Shown here in pieces: positions 46,486-55,797 of a stretch of 64,000 bases of DNA. A program made the translations under genes and the position numbers. Origin of the DNA: Kistimonas sp964291485 (lineage in GTDB: Bacteria > Pseudomonadota > Gammaproteobacteria > Pseudomonadales > Endozoicomonadaceae). The notes under the pieces were generated by a model, which saw only the letters and a program-made list of their open reading frames with translations, searched no databases and was not told where the DNA came from. The stretch spans positions 2,356,001 to 2,420,000 of the forward strand of contig OZ220224.1 of NCBI GenBank assembly GCA_964291485.2, read 5' to 3'. Each line of letters starts with the position of its first letter. Positions within the stretch are counted from its first letter, which is position 1.

Positions 46486-46519
46486 CCGTGGCGGGCTTAG
46501 GTTCGCCGCGGTTGTTTTT
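46486..46519 (+). terminator. Rho-independent terminator after lon
   Basis: An 8-bp stem with one G-T pair (46486-46493 with 46504-46511) is followed by TTGTTTTT, 14 bases after the lon stop. Confidence 0.75.
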
Positions 46520-46614
46520 GGGTAATATTCTTCGATTTTCTACACGACCTGCCGGAAAATAGTCTATTTATACTGATTCTGTATCTCTGAAACCCTTGCA
46601 GGGCGGGGCTTTCT

Positions 46615-46644
46615 TGACAGTGACTGAAGCGTATTGGTATAAAA
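46615..46644 (+). promoter_or_regulatory. Probable sigma70 promoter for hupB
   Basis: Consensus TTGACA (46615-46620) and TATAAA (46639-46644) are 18 bases apart. The leader to hupB would be about 170 bases. The 352-base gap 46472-46823 holds only this and the lon terminator. Confidence 0.65.
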
Positions 46645-46823
46645 CTTTGCGGTTTTTGCAGGTCGAAATGTATGGCAGTTCCTTCCGGTATGCCCATTCA
46701 GTCATCACCCCTTTCTGGTTAGTGTGTGACAGAAATAACCGGAAAAACTGGTGAAGTATGTACCACGATGGCTGAGCCCTTGCGTAGACCATCGAAACAC
46801 CACGTCACAAGAAGGGGAATGAA

Positions 46824-47096
46824 GTGAACAAGTCTGAACTGATCGAGACAATTGCTGAATCTGCGGATATCCCGAAAGCAGCTGCCGGTCGCGCGCTGGA
46901 TGCGGTTGTAGAGTCCATTACCAGTGCATTGAAGAGTGGCGATCAGGTTGCCCTGGTTGGATTTGGAACCTTTGGTGTCAAGGAGCGAGCTGCGCGTACT
47001 GGTCGTAACCCTCAGACTGGCCAGCCGATCCAGATTGCCGCAGCCAAGATCCCCAGCTTTAAAGCGGGTAAGGCTTTGAAGGACGCGGTTAATTAA
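46824..47096 (+). CDS. hupB: DNA-binding protein HU-beta
   Basis: HU is a nucleoid-associated dimeric DNA-bending protein. At 90 residues it has the full fold; the DNA-binding arm is GRNPQTGQPIQIAAAKIPSF. It starts with GTG (MNKSELIETIAESADI), behind GAAGGGGAA. It lies between lon and ppiD as in Pseudomonas and E. coli, and ends at a strong terminator. Confidence 0.97.
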   Translation: MNKSELIETIAESADIPKAAAGRALDAVVESITSALKSGDQVALVGFGTFGVKERAARTGRNPQTGQPIQIAAAKIPSFKAGKALKDAVN

Positions 47097-47188
47097 GGTA
47101 ACTGATGCTCACCCTGTAGCGCGAATGGTGATGCCTGTTGGGATCTGTTCCATTATAAGTGCAATTTTTTGTGTGCGGGGATGAGATG

Positions 47189-47218
47189 AAAAAGGCGTAT
47201 CCATGGATACGCCTTTTT
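47189..47218 (+). terminator. Rho-independent terminator after hupB
   Basis: A perfect palindrome of 30 bases (A-rich start, GGCGTATCC stem and T5 end). It can act in both directions and lies about 90 bases after hupB. Confidence 0.88.
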
Positions 47219-47365
47219 ATTATTATTCACTACTTTTCATCCTATGACGTGCACAGTAGGCCTTGGCCGGAAAAGCCCGCGCAATCTGATGCAGGATTGG
47301 CCGGTTGACTATCAGGTTGTTGCATTCATACAGAATTCGATTCACAGGACGTTGTTGAGGTTTCT

Positions 47366-49273
47366 ATGCTGCAAAACATGAGGGATAAGGCCCAGGGCTG
47401 GATCGCTAAGGCGATTATTGCCTTCATTGCCTTTACCTTTGCTATCTTCGGTCTGGAGTCACTGGCTCCGAACCCTAATAACCCTGAAGTCGCCGAAGTG
47501 AATGGCCAGGAGATTACCCAGCAGCAACTGATGCAGGCAGTTGATCAACAGCGTCGGTTATTGATGCAGCAGCTGGGCGGTAACTTCGACCCCTCCATGT
47601 TCAATGAGCAGATGCTGCAACAGGCTGCTCTGGAAGGATTGATCCAGAAGGAAGTCGTCCGTCAGTATGCCGACCGGGTTGGGATGTCCATTTCTGTCCA
47701 GAGTGTGGATCAACTGATCCGCTCCACACCGGAATTCCAGGTAGATGGTCAGTTTGACGCCAATCGCTTCCAGCAGCTGGTGCGCTCTTTGGGCATGACG
47801 CCGCTGCAATTCCGACAGTATCTCCGGGAAGAGCTACTGGCGTCCCATATCCGGTCCAGTATTGCCGGCTCTGAATTTGCCACACCGTACGAAGTGCAGA
47901 TGCTGACGGATATACAGCAGCAGACCCGTGATATTGCCTGGCTGACGCTGGATGTTGCTGCGGCGCGAGAGGCAGTGAAAGTCGATGATGCGACCATTGA
48001 GGCTTATTATCGGGATCATCAGGCTGACTATATGACACCTGAGCAGGTCAGCCTGGAGTATGTGGTTCTGGATCGATCCAAGCTGGCAGATCAGATTGAT
48101 GTCAGTGACGCGGAAATCAAGGCTCGCTATGAATCCCGAGTAGCTGATCTGAAAGAGAAGGCTGACAATACCGTTACCGCCTCCATGATTCTGCTGGAAC
48201 CCAGCGATACTCGAGACGAAAAAGCGACTCTGGCGCTTGCTGATGAACTCAAGCAACGTATGAATAAGGGCGAAGACTTTGCCGCACTGGCCCGTGAATA
48301 TTCCGAGGAGCCTGATTCTGCTGCTAAGGGCGGCGATTTAGGCGCTGTTGAGACTGGATTCCTGGGAGCCGCTTTCGATGAGGCTCTGGCAGCCCTTGCG
48401 AAGGACGAAGTTTCCCAGCCCGTACTAACCGATTTTGGTGTGGTGTTGATCAAGCGTACTGCAGGTACTGATGCAGATATCCCAACGCTGGCTGATATGC
48501 GAAATGGATTAGTCAGAGAACTCAAGGAAAGTGCCGTAGATCCGCTGTTTGTTGAGCAATCCCAGAAACTGGCAGATATCAGCTTTGAAGCGGCGGACCT
48601 TCAGCAGCCTGCGGAAGAACTGGGTCTCGACGTGCAAACAACCGACCTGTTTGGCCGTAGTGGTGGCGAAGGTATTGCTGAAAATCGTGCGGTTATCGAC
48701 GCGGCCTTCAGTGATGATGTTCTCAATCTGCAGGCAAACAGCGAGCCATTGGATATTGGACCCGGTAAAGTCGCGGTTGTTCGCATCAAGGAGCACAAGC
48801 AGCCGGAGGTGAAACCCCTGTCTGGTGTTCGTGATGCTATCGTTGCGCAGATCCAGAAAGAGCAGGCAGACCAGCAGCTCAACGACAAGGCGGATGCTAT
48901 CATGGCCGCCCTTAACGAAGGCAGTACTGGTGATGTTGTTGCCAAAGACTATGCAGTAGAGTGGCAGGTCAAAGAAGCCGCCAGACGTGCAGAAGACGAT
49001 ATGCCTCAACAACTACTGATGGATGCGTTTAAATTGCCACATCCGCAAGGCGATGTGCCTAGTTACGGTAAAACAACCCTGCCAAATGGTGATGTGATTG
49101 TCGTGGCGGTAAATAAGGTGATGCAGGGAACGGAGGCCGTTGAGTCTGAGCAAGTGCAGACCATTGGTAACATTCTTTCCATACGTATGGGAGAAGCGCT
49201 GTTTGGTGAGTATCAGCAGGATCTGAAAAATACTGCGGATATCAAGCGGTTTGCTCAAGATTCAGAAAGCTAA
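47366..49273 (+). CDS. ppiD: Periplasmic folding chaperone/PPIase-like PpiD
   Basis: PpiD is anchored in the inner membrane near the Sec translocon and helps newly exported proteins. It has an N-terminal membrane helix (about 14-32, AKAIIAFIAFTFAIFGLE), a SurA-like N domain and a parvulin domain (about 265-365, with LAREYSEEPDSAAKGGDLG), then a long C-terminal chaperone part. It has 635 residues. GAGG precedes the ATG. It is a single gene between hupB and fabI. Confidence 0.95.
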   Translation: MLQNMRDKAQGWIAKAIIAFIAFTFAIFGLESLAPNPNNPEVAEVNGQEITQQQLMQAVDQQRRLLMQQLGGNFDPSMFNEQMLQQAALEGLIQKEVVRQYADRVGMSISVQSVDQLIRSTPEFQVDGQFDANRFQQLVRSLGMTPLQFRQYLREELLASHIRSSIAGSEFATPYEVQMLTDIQQQTRDIAWLTLDVAAAREAVKVDDATIEAYYRDHQADYMTPEQVSLEYVVLDRSKLADQIDVSDAEIKARYESRVADLKEKADNTVTASMILLEPSDTRDEKATLALADELKQRMNKGEDFAALAREYSEEPDSAAKGGDLGAVETGFLGAAFDEALAALAKDEVSQPVLTDFGVVLIKRTAGTDADIPTLADMRNGLVRELKESAVDPLFVEQSQKLADISFEAADLQQPAEELGLDVQTTDLFGRSGGEGIAENRAVIDAAFSDDVLNLQANSEPLDIGPGKVAVVRIKEHKQPEVKPLSGVRDAIVAQIQKEQADQQLNDKADAIMAALNEGSTGDVVAKDYAVEWQVKEAARRAEDDMPQQLLMDAFKLPHPQGDVPSYGKTTLPNGDVIVVAVNKVMQGTEAVESEQVQTIGNILSIRMGEALFGEYQQDLKNTADIKRFAQDSES

Positions 49274-49286
49274 GCTTTCAGTTAAG

Positions 49287-49315
49287 AAAAAGGCCGGAGC
49301 AATCCGGCCTTTTTT
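49287..49315 (+). terminator. Bidirectional terminator between ppiD and fabI
   Basis: A perfect 12-bp stem (49287-49298 with 49303-49314) with a 4-base loop has A and T tails on both sides and serves the convergent ppiD and fabI. Confidence 0.93.
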
Positions 49316-49337
49316 GTATCCCTTGATAGAGCAGGGT

Positions 49338-50132
49338 TTATTCTGGCAGTTGACCCATGGCGGTGATATTGAAGCCTCCATCCACATAGGTGATTTCACC
49401 GGTGATACCACTGGCAAGGTCAGAGCAGAGGAAGGCTGCTACATTGCCTACCTCCAGTTGCGTCACGTTCCTGCGCAGCGGCGCCCGTTCTTCGTTATGG
49501 GCCAGCATCTTACGGAAGCTATTAATGCCGCTGGCTGCGAGGGTGCGGATGGGGCCGGCAGAGATGCCGTTAACCCGGATGCCTTCTTCACCCAGGCTGG
49601 TTGCCAGGTAACGGACACTGGCTTCGAGGCTGGCCTTGGCCAGACCCATTACGTTGTAGTTGGGCATGGTGCGCTCAGCACCGAGGTATGACAGGGTCAG
49701 TAAGGCGCCATTGCGGCCCGCCATCATCTGTCGGCCTGCTTTGGCCAGGGCAATGAAGCTGTAGGTGCTGATGTCATGGGCAATACGGAAGCCGTCGCGG
49801 GTGGTAACATCGGCAAAATTGCCGCTGAGCTGGTCGCCCGGCGCAAAGCCTACGGCATGGATGATGATGTCCAGGCCGTCCCACTGTTTGGCGAGTGCTG
49901 TAAATACGGCTTCTACCTGTTCATCGCTGGCAACGTCGCAGGGAAAGCACAAGTCAGCGGATGATCCCCACTCTTGAGCAAACTTTTCAACCCGCCCCTT
50001 CAGTTTTTCGTTCTGATAGGTAAAGGCCAGTTCTGCGCCTTCCCGGTGCATGGCTTCAGCAATGCCGCTGGCAATAGACAATTTGCTGGCAACGCCCACG
50101 ATCAATGCGCGTTTTCCCTTGAGAAAAGCCAT
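49338..50132 (-). CDS. fabI: Enoyl-[acyl-carrier-protein] reductase (NADH) FabI
   Basis: FabI performs the last reduction of fatty-acid elongation and is the triclosan-type target. The SDR-like NADH site is IVGVASKLSIASGIAEAM, and the catalytic Tyr-X6-Lys is in MPNYNVMGLAKASLEA. The ATG at 50132 (MAFLKGKRALIVGVAS) follows AAGGA and gives 264 residues, the family size; open frame upstream is discarded. It lies 70 bases after the importer operon on the same strand. Confidence 0.96.
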   Translation of the reverse strand: MAFLKGKRALIVGVASKLSIASGIAEAMHREGAELAFTYQNEKLKGRVEKFAQEWGSSADLCFPCDVASDEQVEAVFTALAKQWDGLDIIIHAVGFAPGDQLSGNFADVTTRDGFRIAHDISTYSFIALAKAGRQMMAGRNGALLTLSYLGAERTMPNYNVMGLAKASLEASVRYLATSLGEEGIRVNGISAGPIRTLAASGINSFRKMLAHNEERAPLRRNVTQLEVGNVAAFLCSDLASGITGEITYVDGGFNITAMGQLPE

Positions 50133-50202
50133 CTGGAATTCCTTTATTTCAACAAATTGGGCCAGTATAGAGAAACCCCGTGCCGGTTTCGATAACGACA
50201 CT

Positions 50203-51792
50203 TTATTTTATGTAATTATCTGTCAATGAAGCCTGCAGTAACTGGCGTGTGTAGGGTTGCGAGGGGTGCTGAAAGACGCTTTCCGTTGTGCCGGATTCGA
50301 TAATCTCTCCGTTTTTCATGACCATGATGCGATGGCTGACGGCCCTGATGATCGCAAGATCATGGCTGATCACCAGATAGCAGAGATGATGTTTCTTTTG
50401 TAACGTCTTGAGCAGATTGATAATTTGGCACTGAACCGTGCGATCCAGGGCGGAGGTAGGCTCATCGAGTATCAGTACGTCAGGTTTGAGTACCAGTGCG
50501 CGGGCTATGGCAATCCGCTGGCGTTGTCCGCCGGAGAATTCATGGGGATAGCGGCCAAGGATTGTCTCAGGTAACTGGACGTCCTGAAGGACGCTGAGAA
50601 TCTGTTGCCTGATGTTTTCAGGGCTGTCAGGGCAGTGGACGTGAAGTCCTTCTCCAATAATTTCTTCCACGGTGAGTCGGGGGCTCAAGCTGCCAAAAGG
50701 ATCTTGGAAAACCATCTGTAGATGGCGACGAAAAGGTCGGAATGCTTTACGCCCCAGCGCGTCAACCTTCTGCTGACGTAGTAGCAGGTTGCCGTCGAAT
50801 GGCAGCAACTTCATGAGCGCGCAGGCCAAGGTTGTTTTCCCGGAACCGCTTTCACCGACAAGTCCCAAGGTTTCACCCGCTTTTAACTGTAGCGATACTT
50901 TGCGTACGGCAAAGTGCCAGGATTGAACTCTGCCCAGTAGTCCTTTTTTTTCAGGAAAGCGAACGGTTATCTCCGAGGCATTCAATATTTCAGGGGAGCA
51001 AGCCAAAGGTGTTGGTGCCGGCCCTTGCGGTATGGAGTGAATCAGTCTTCTGGTCAGCGTCTGCTGTGGGTTATGCAATACCGATTCAACGGCGCCTGAC
51101 TCAATAATCTGTCCGTCGTCCATAATCGCAACCCGTGAGGCGTGATGTTTGACCAGATTCAGGTCATGGCTGATCAAGAGAATCGACAGGCCGTATTCAT
51201 CCCGTAAACTGTCCAGTAGCGTCAGAATCTGTTGCTGGACAGTGACGTCCAACGCTGTTGTGGGTTCGTCAGCGATCAGCAGGTCCGGTCGGTTGGCAAG
51301 TGCCATGGCAATCATGACGCGCTGGCGTTGACCGCCTGATAACGCATGGGGTAGTGCGTTGTATTTCTGTTCAGCTTCTCTAATACCAACCCTTTCCAGT
51401 AATCCAAGGGTTTCAGCTTTAGCCTGTCGATCACTAAGACCCTGATGGCGTATAAGTGTTTCACTGATCTGCCTGCCAGCGGTATGGAGCGGGTTCAGTG
51501 AACTCAGGGGTTCCTGGAAGATCATACTAAGTCGATTGCCGCGAAGTTTGGACATGCTGGGGCTGTCCAGTGCCTGCAGATCCTGTCCATTGAATCTTAT
51601 ATGCCCGGACACTTGTGTATGATGAGGGAGCAATCCCATGATACTGAGCGCAGTCAGGGTTTTGCCTGAACCTGATTCACCTACCAGTGCGAGGGTCTCT
51701 CCGGGATCAATGGCCAATGACACGGATTTCACCAGTGTTTTTTGGCTAGGTATCAGCTGTACGGACAAATTTTGTATGTCCAGCAGACTCAT
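50203..51792 (-). CDS. yejF: Peptide ABC transporter, fused duplicated ATPase (YejF/NppD type)
   Basis: This 529-residue protein carries two complete ABC ATPase domains in one chain, the YejF layout. The first has GESGSGKTLTALSIMG and LSGGQRQRVMIAMAL, and the second has GESGSGKTTLACALM and FSGGQRQRIAIARAL. It energises uptake by the YejB/YejE channel. In P. aeruginosa the equivalent NppA1A2BCD system imports peptidyl-nucleoside antibiotics. The ATG overlaps the yejE stop by four bases. Confidence 0.93.
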   Translation of the reverse strand: MSLLDIQNLSVQLIPSQKTLVKSVSLAIDPGETLALVGESGSGKTLTALSIMGLLPHHTQVSGHIRFNGQDLQALDSPSMSKLRGNRLSMIFQEPLSSLNPLHTAGRQISETLIRHQGLSDRQAKAETLGLLERVGIREAEQKYNALPHALSGGQRQRVMIAMALANRPDLLIADEPTTALDVTVQQQILTLLDSLRDEYGLSILLISHDLNLVKHHASRVAIMDDGQIIESGAVESVLHNPQQTLTRRLIHSIPQGPAPTPLACSPEILNASEITVRFPEKKGLLGRVQSWHFAVRKVSLQLKAGETLGLVGESGSGKTTLACALMKLLPFDGNLLLRQQKVDALGRKAFRPFRRHLQMVFQDPFGSLSPRLTVEEIIGEGLHVHCPDSPENIRQQILSVLQDVQLPETILGRYPHEFSGGQRQRIAIARALVLKPDVLILDEPTSALDRTVQCQIINLLKTLQKKHHLCYLVISHDLAIIRAVSHRIMVMKNGEIIESGTTESVFQHPSQPYTRQLLQASLTDNYIK

Positions 51793-52805
51793 GCTGTGGC
51801 TCCCGAATCCATGGCGTCCCTTGCGGCTTCACCGATAAAGACCAGTAATGTCAGCAGGAAAGAGAGGATCAGAAAGGCGGTAATACCCAGCCACGGGGCC
51901 TGGAGGTTGTTTTTGCCCTGGGCTATCAGTTCGCCGAGGGACGGTGAACCTGCTGGCAGACCGAACCCCAAAAAGTCGAGGGAAGTCAGGGTGCTGATGG
52001 CGCCGGTCAGGATGAACGGAATAAAGGTCAGGGTCGCAACCATGGCATTAGGCAGAATATGTCGGAACATCAGCCGGGTATCGCTGACGCCCAGTGCTCG
52101 TGCAGCCCTGACATAGTCCAGGTTTCTACCGCGGAGGAATTCTGCCCTGACGACATCCACCAGGGCCGTCCAGGTAAACAGCAGCATGGTGCCCAGCAGC
52201 CACCAGAAGCCCGGCTCTACCAGGCTGGACAGTATGATCAGCAGATAGAGCATGGGCAGCCCCGTCCATATCTCCAGAAAACGTTGTCCAAGCAGGTCTG
52301 TGCGTCCGCCATAGAAACCCTGAACGGCGCCTGCGATGACGCCAATCACAGTGCTGAGCAGGGTTAGGATCACGCTGAATAGAATTGATATTCGCAGGCC
52401 ATAAATGACTCTGGCAAAAACATCACGGCTCTGGTCATCTGTACCCAGCCAGTTCTCGGTGGACGGCGGGGCCGGCGCTGGCAGGTCATAATTGATGGTG
52501 TCGTGGTAGTATCGGATCGGGGGCCATAGCATCCAGCCTTTTTGATGGATATTGTCCTGGATAAACTGTTCCCGAAAATCCGCACGGATGGGGAGATCGC
52601 CTCCAAAGGTTGTTTCCGGGTAATCAAAAAGAACGGGTGTATAAAAATGGTTTTCATAATGCACGAGCAGTGGTTTGTCGTTGGCAATGAACTCTGCCAT
52701 CAACACCAGCACAAATAATGTCAGAAACAGGCAAAAAGCGGTGTACCCCCGACGATTTGCCTTGAACTGTTGCCACCTTCTCTGGTTATGGGGGCGCAGG
52801 CGCAT
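51789..52805 (-). CDS. yejE: Peptide ABC transporter permease (YejE/NppC type)
   Basis: This 338-residue inner-membrane permease has an N-terminal helix (about 20-40), a long periplasmic loop and a core of membrane helices. The EAA-like coupling loop RAARALGVSDTRLMFRHIL is visible. The FGLPAGSPSLGELI segment is typical of DppC-like permeases. The ATG at 52805 overlaps the yejB stop (TGATG). Confidence 0.92.
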   Translation of the reverse strand: MRLRPHNQRRWQQFKANRRGYTAFCLFLTLFVLVLMAEFIANDKPLLVHYENHFYTPVLFDYPETTFGGDLPIRADFREQFIQDNIHQKGWMLWPPIRYYHDTINYDLPAPAPPSTENWLGTDDQSRDVFARVIYGLRISILFSVILTLLSTVIGVIAGAVQGFYGGRTDLLGQRFLEIWTGLPMLYLLIILSSLVEPGFWWLLGTMLLFTWTALVDVVRAEFLRGRNLDYVRAARALGVSDTRLMFRHILPNAMVATLTFIPFILTGAISTLTSLDFLGFGLPAGSPSLGELIAQGKNNLQAPWLGITAFLILSFLLTLLVFIGEAARDAMDSGATA

Positions 52806-53896
52806 CAATAATCCCTCGTGTCGAAATCAATGCGCGGGTCGACTAGTGCATAAGTGAGATCGCCCAGCAATCTGGCGACGAGTCCCAGCAGCGTAAAAAT
52901 ATAGAGGGTGCCAAACACCACGGGGTAGTCCCGGCTGATGGCGGATTCAAAGCCCAGTAAACCCAATCCATCCAGGGAAAAAACCACTTCAATAAGCAGA
53001 CTGTTGGTGAAGAGAATGCTGATCAATGCTGCAGGGAAACCGGCGATAACGATCAGCATGGCATTGCGAAATATGTGTCCGTAGAGTACCTGCCGTTCGT
53101 TAAGTCCCTTGGCTCGGGCCGTCATTACGTACTGCCTGGCAATCTGGTCAAGGAAGGCGTTTTTGGTCAGAAAGGTGAGGGTGGCAAAGCTGCCCAGCAC
53201 CATTGCTGTCAGAGGGAGTACAAGGTGCCAGAAATAATCGGCGACTTTTCCGGCCAGGGATAGTGTGTCGAAGTTATCGGAAATTAGCCCCCGGAGCGGG
53301 AAGAATTGCCAATAGCTGCCACCGGCGAACACGATGATCAGTAATAACGCGAGCAAAAAGCCGGGAATGGCATAGCAGATCGTTACCAGCGTACTGCTCC
53401 AGACGTCAAAATGACTGCCATGACGAACCGCTTTTTGAATTCCCAGGGGGATGGACAGACCATAAACCAGCAGGGTGCTCCATAGTCCGAGAGAAAGCGA
53501 AACCGGCAGTTTTTCCGCAATCAGCGCGGTAACAGAAATATCATGATAAAAACTGTCACCGAAATCCAGTGTCAGGTAATGATACATCATCAGGAAAAAG
53601 CGCTCTGCCGGGGGCTTGTCAAAACCGTATTGCGTCTCTATCTCCCGAACAAGGTCAGGGTCGAGTCCCCGTGAACCGCGATATTCACTGGTCTGGTCCA
53701 TCAATGGCTGCTGGATTTCGCTGCCAGTATCGCCACCAATGCGGGCGGTGATGTCGGTATCAAGCCCTTCCAGTTTGGCGATCATCTGCTCGACAGGACC
53801 GCCAGGCGCTGCCTGGACAATCACAAAGTTGATCAGCATGATGCCAAACAGTGTGGGAATAAACAGCAGAAGTCGTCGGGCGATATAGGCTCGCAT
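52805..53896 (-). CDS. yejB: Peptide ABC transporter permease (YejB/NppB type)
   Basis: This is the partner permease. I chose the ATG at 53896 (MRAYIARRLLLFIPTLFG, 363 aa) because it matches YejB N-termini; an ATG at 53908 adds four residues. APGGPVEQMIA after the first helix is characteristic of YejB, and the coupling loop is TARAKGLNERQVLYGHIF. It is translationally coupled to yejE. Confidence 0.92.
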   Translation of the reverse strand: MRAYIARRLLLFIPTLFGIMLINFVIVQAAPGGPVEQMIAKLEGLDTDITARIGGDTGSEIQQPLMDQTSEYRGSRGLDPDLVREIETQYGFDKPPAERFFLMMYHYLTLDFGDSFYHDISVTALIAEKLPVSLSLGLWSTLLVYGLSIPLGIQKAVRHGSHFDVWSSTLVTICYAIPGFLLALLLIIVFAGGSYWQFFPLRGLISDNFDTLSLAGKVADYFWHLVLPLTAMVLGSFATLTFLTKNAFLDQIARQYVMTARAKGLNERQVLYGHIFRNAMLIVIAGFPAALISILFTNSLLIEVVFSLDGLGLLGFESAISRDYPVVFGTLYIFTLLGLVARLLGDLTYALVDPRIDFDTRDY

Positions 53897-53984
53897 CGGG
53901 TTAACCATTCTGGCTGGCGATCAGTATTGGATTTTGGCGCATTGGTGTTCGGGCATCATGCCGCTTAACTGTGTGGAATGAGTA

Positions 53985-55796
53985 TTAGTCTAGCGTTTGA
54001 TGCTCAGGCGTGCGTTGCCACCAGGTATTCAGGTCAATGCCATAGCCTGGCAGGCGAGAGGGGTGTCTGACCTTGGATTGATAGGCAATATGCCAGTCAG
54101 GCATGTAAAACAATGGCACGACCTGGTACTGCCATAGCACGGCGCGATCCATGGCGTTCAGGCGGCTTTTTAATTCAGCACGACTGCTGGCCTCGGGGAT
54201 GCTGGTGCACAGCGCATCCACGGCAGGGTTGCTGATTGCGCCCAGGTTCAGGCTGCCTGGCGTATCCACGACATTGCTGTGCCAGAAATTGCATTGCTCT
54301 GTACCCGGTGATGGCGTATGCCGGAAGGTATGAACAATCAAATCGTAGTCATATTGCCGGATGCGGTTCAGGTAGAGTGCACTGTCCAGCGTTCTGATGT
54401 TCAGGTGGATGCCGGCTTCCGCCAGGCGTTTGCGCTGTCCCTGGAATAAACGCTCTAATTCAGGTTGATAAAGAAGCAATTCCAGCTTAATAGGCTGGCC
54501 GGTTTTGTTTCTCAGCTGGTTTTTATCAAAAGAATAACCTGCTGTCCGCAATAGATGGTGTGCCTGTTGCAGTCGTTGTCGGCTGGTCATTGTGGCGGGT
54601 GCAGGGTGCCATGGGGTTGTATACAGTGCGGTGGGTAAGAGGGTGTTATAGGGAACCAGGAGTGCTTTTTCTTCTGCTCCGGGCAGTTGTGGCATGGACA
54701 GGTCTGTACCGGCAAACAGGCTCAGTGCCCGGTTAAATTCGTCCTGTAGCAGGTGATTGATCATCCAGTCCGGTTCCAGCAACCAGACTATGGCTTCACG
54801 GAGACTGTGATCTTTGAGTAATGGTTTTCGGGCATTGAAGACCAGCGAGAGTGTCTGGGGATTCAGGTTGCGATGTTTTTCTCGAATAATCTTTCCGCTT
54901 TGAAGGGCTTTCTGATTGTATCCCTCCAGCCAGTGCCGTGGGTTGTCTTCGATACGGATATCAATGCTGCCATTATTGAAGGCCTCCAGTGCGACGGTCT
55001 GGTCACGGTAGTAATCCACCCGAATGCGGTCGAAGTTATACCGTCCGCGATTAAAGGGGTGGTCACTGGCCCAGTAGTCCTTGACTCGCTCATAGACCAC
55101 ATAACGCCCGGGCTGGAAATCGGTGATCCGGTATGGGCCGCTGCCTACCGGGTGCTGCAGGTCGCTGTGGGAGAAATCGCGCTGGCGCCACCAGTGCGCG
55201 GCGAGTACCGGCATTTGTCCGAGGATAAAAGGGAGTTCCCTGTTTTTTCCGGTTTTAAAGGTGAAAAGCACCCGGTTCGATGCTGTGGCTGTTACCGAGT
55301 CAACGTCGGCATAGAACTGTCGCCAGAAGGGAGAGCCTTTCTCTAGAAGGGTATTGAAGCTGAAGACAACGTCTGCTGCGGTGATAGGTTTTCCATCCTG
55401 AAAACGGGCGTCAGGATGAAGTTGAAAGGCAACCCAGCGGTTATCATCTGGCGATTCAATGTGGCTGACGATCACACCGTACTTGCTGAGGGGTTCGTCG
55501 ACGGTTCGGCTGAGCAGGGTGTCATGGAGGAATAGGCTGCCATATGCATCCTTTCCTTTGAGAATGTAGGGGTTAAAACTGTCGAATGTGCCTGTCGCAT
55601 GGAGGTGCAGTGTGCCGCCCTTGGGGGCGTCAGGGTTGACGTAATCAAGGTTCGTATAGTCGGCGGGGTATTTCACACTGCCATGGAGCGCGATGCCATG
55701 GCTGGTCAATGTCTCTGCCGAAAGAGGTGATCTGAAGAGTATCATCAAGCAAAAGATGACAATGTATAACCCTTTTTGCAGCGTCTCGTGATGCAT
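53985..55796 (-). CDS. yejA: Peptide ABC transporter substrate-binding protein 2 (YejA/NppA2 type)
   Basis: This family 5 periplasmic binding protein has 603 residues after choosing the ATG at 55796, which starts a clear signal peptide (MHHETLQKGLYIVIFCLMIL, cleavage near SAE-TLT). The binding-protein signature includes PKGGTLHLHATGTFDSFNPY. It begins one base after the stop of another binding protein of the same family, so the operon has two. The open frame upstream of 55796 shadows that gene. Confidence 0.9.
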   Translation of the reverse strand: MHHETLQKGLYIVIFCLMILFRSPLSAETLTSHGIALHGSVKYPADYTNLDYVNPDAPKGGTLHLHATGTFDSFNPYILKGKDAYGSLFLHDTLLSRTVDEPLSKYGVIVSHIESPDDNRWVAFQLHPDARFQDGKPITAADVVFSFNTLLEKGSPFWRQFYADVDSVTATASNRVLFTFKTGKNRELPFILGQMPVLAAHWWRQRDFSHSDLQHPVGSGPYRITDFQPGRYVVYERVKDYWASDHPFNRGRYNFDRIRVDYYRDQTVALEAFNNGSIDIRIEDNPRHWLEGYNQKALQSGKIIREKHRNLNPQTLSLVFNARKPLLKDHSLREAIVWLLEPDWMINHLLQDEFNRALSLFAGTDLSMPQLPGAEEKALLVPYNTLLPTALYTTPWHPAPATMTSRQRLQQAHHLLRTAGYSFDKNQLRNKTGQPIKLELLLYQPELERLFQGQRKRLAEAGIHLNIRTLDSALYLNRIRQYDYDLIVHTFRHTPSPGTEQCNFWHSNVVDTPGSLNLGAISNPAVDALCTSIPEASSRAELKSRLNAMDRAVLWQYQVVPLFYMPDWHIAYQSKVRHPSRLPGYGIDLNTWWQRTPEHQTLD

Positions 55797-55797
55797 A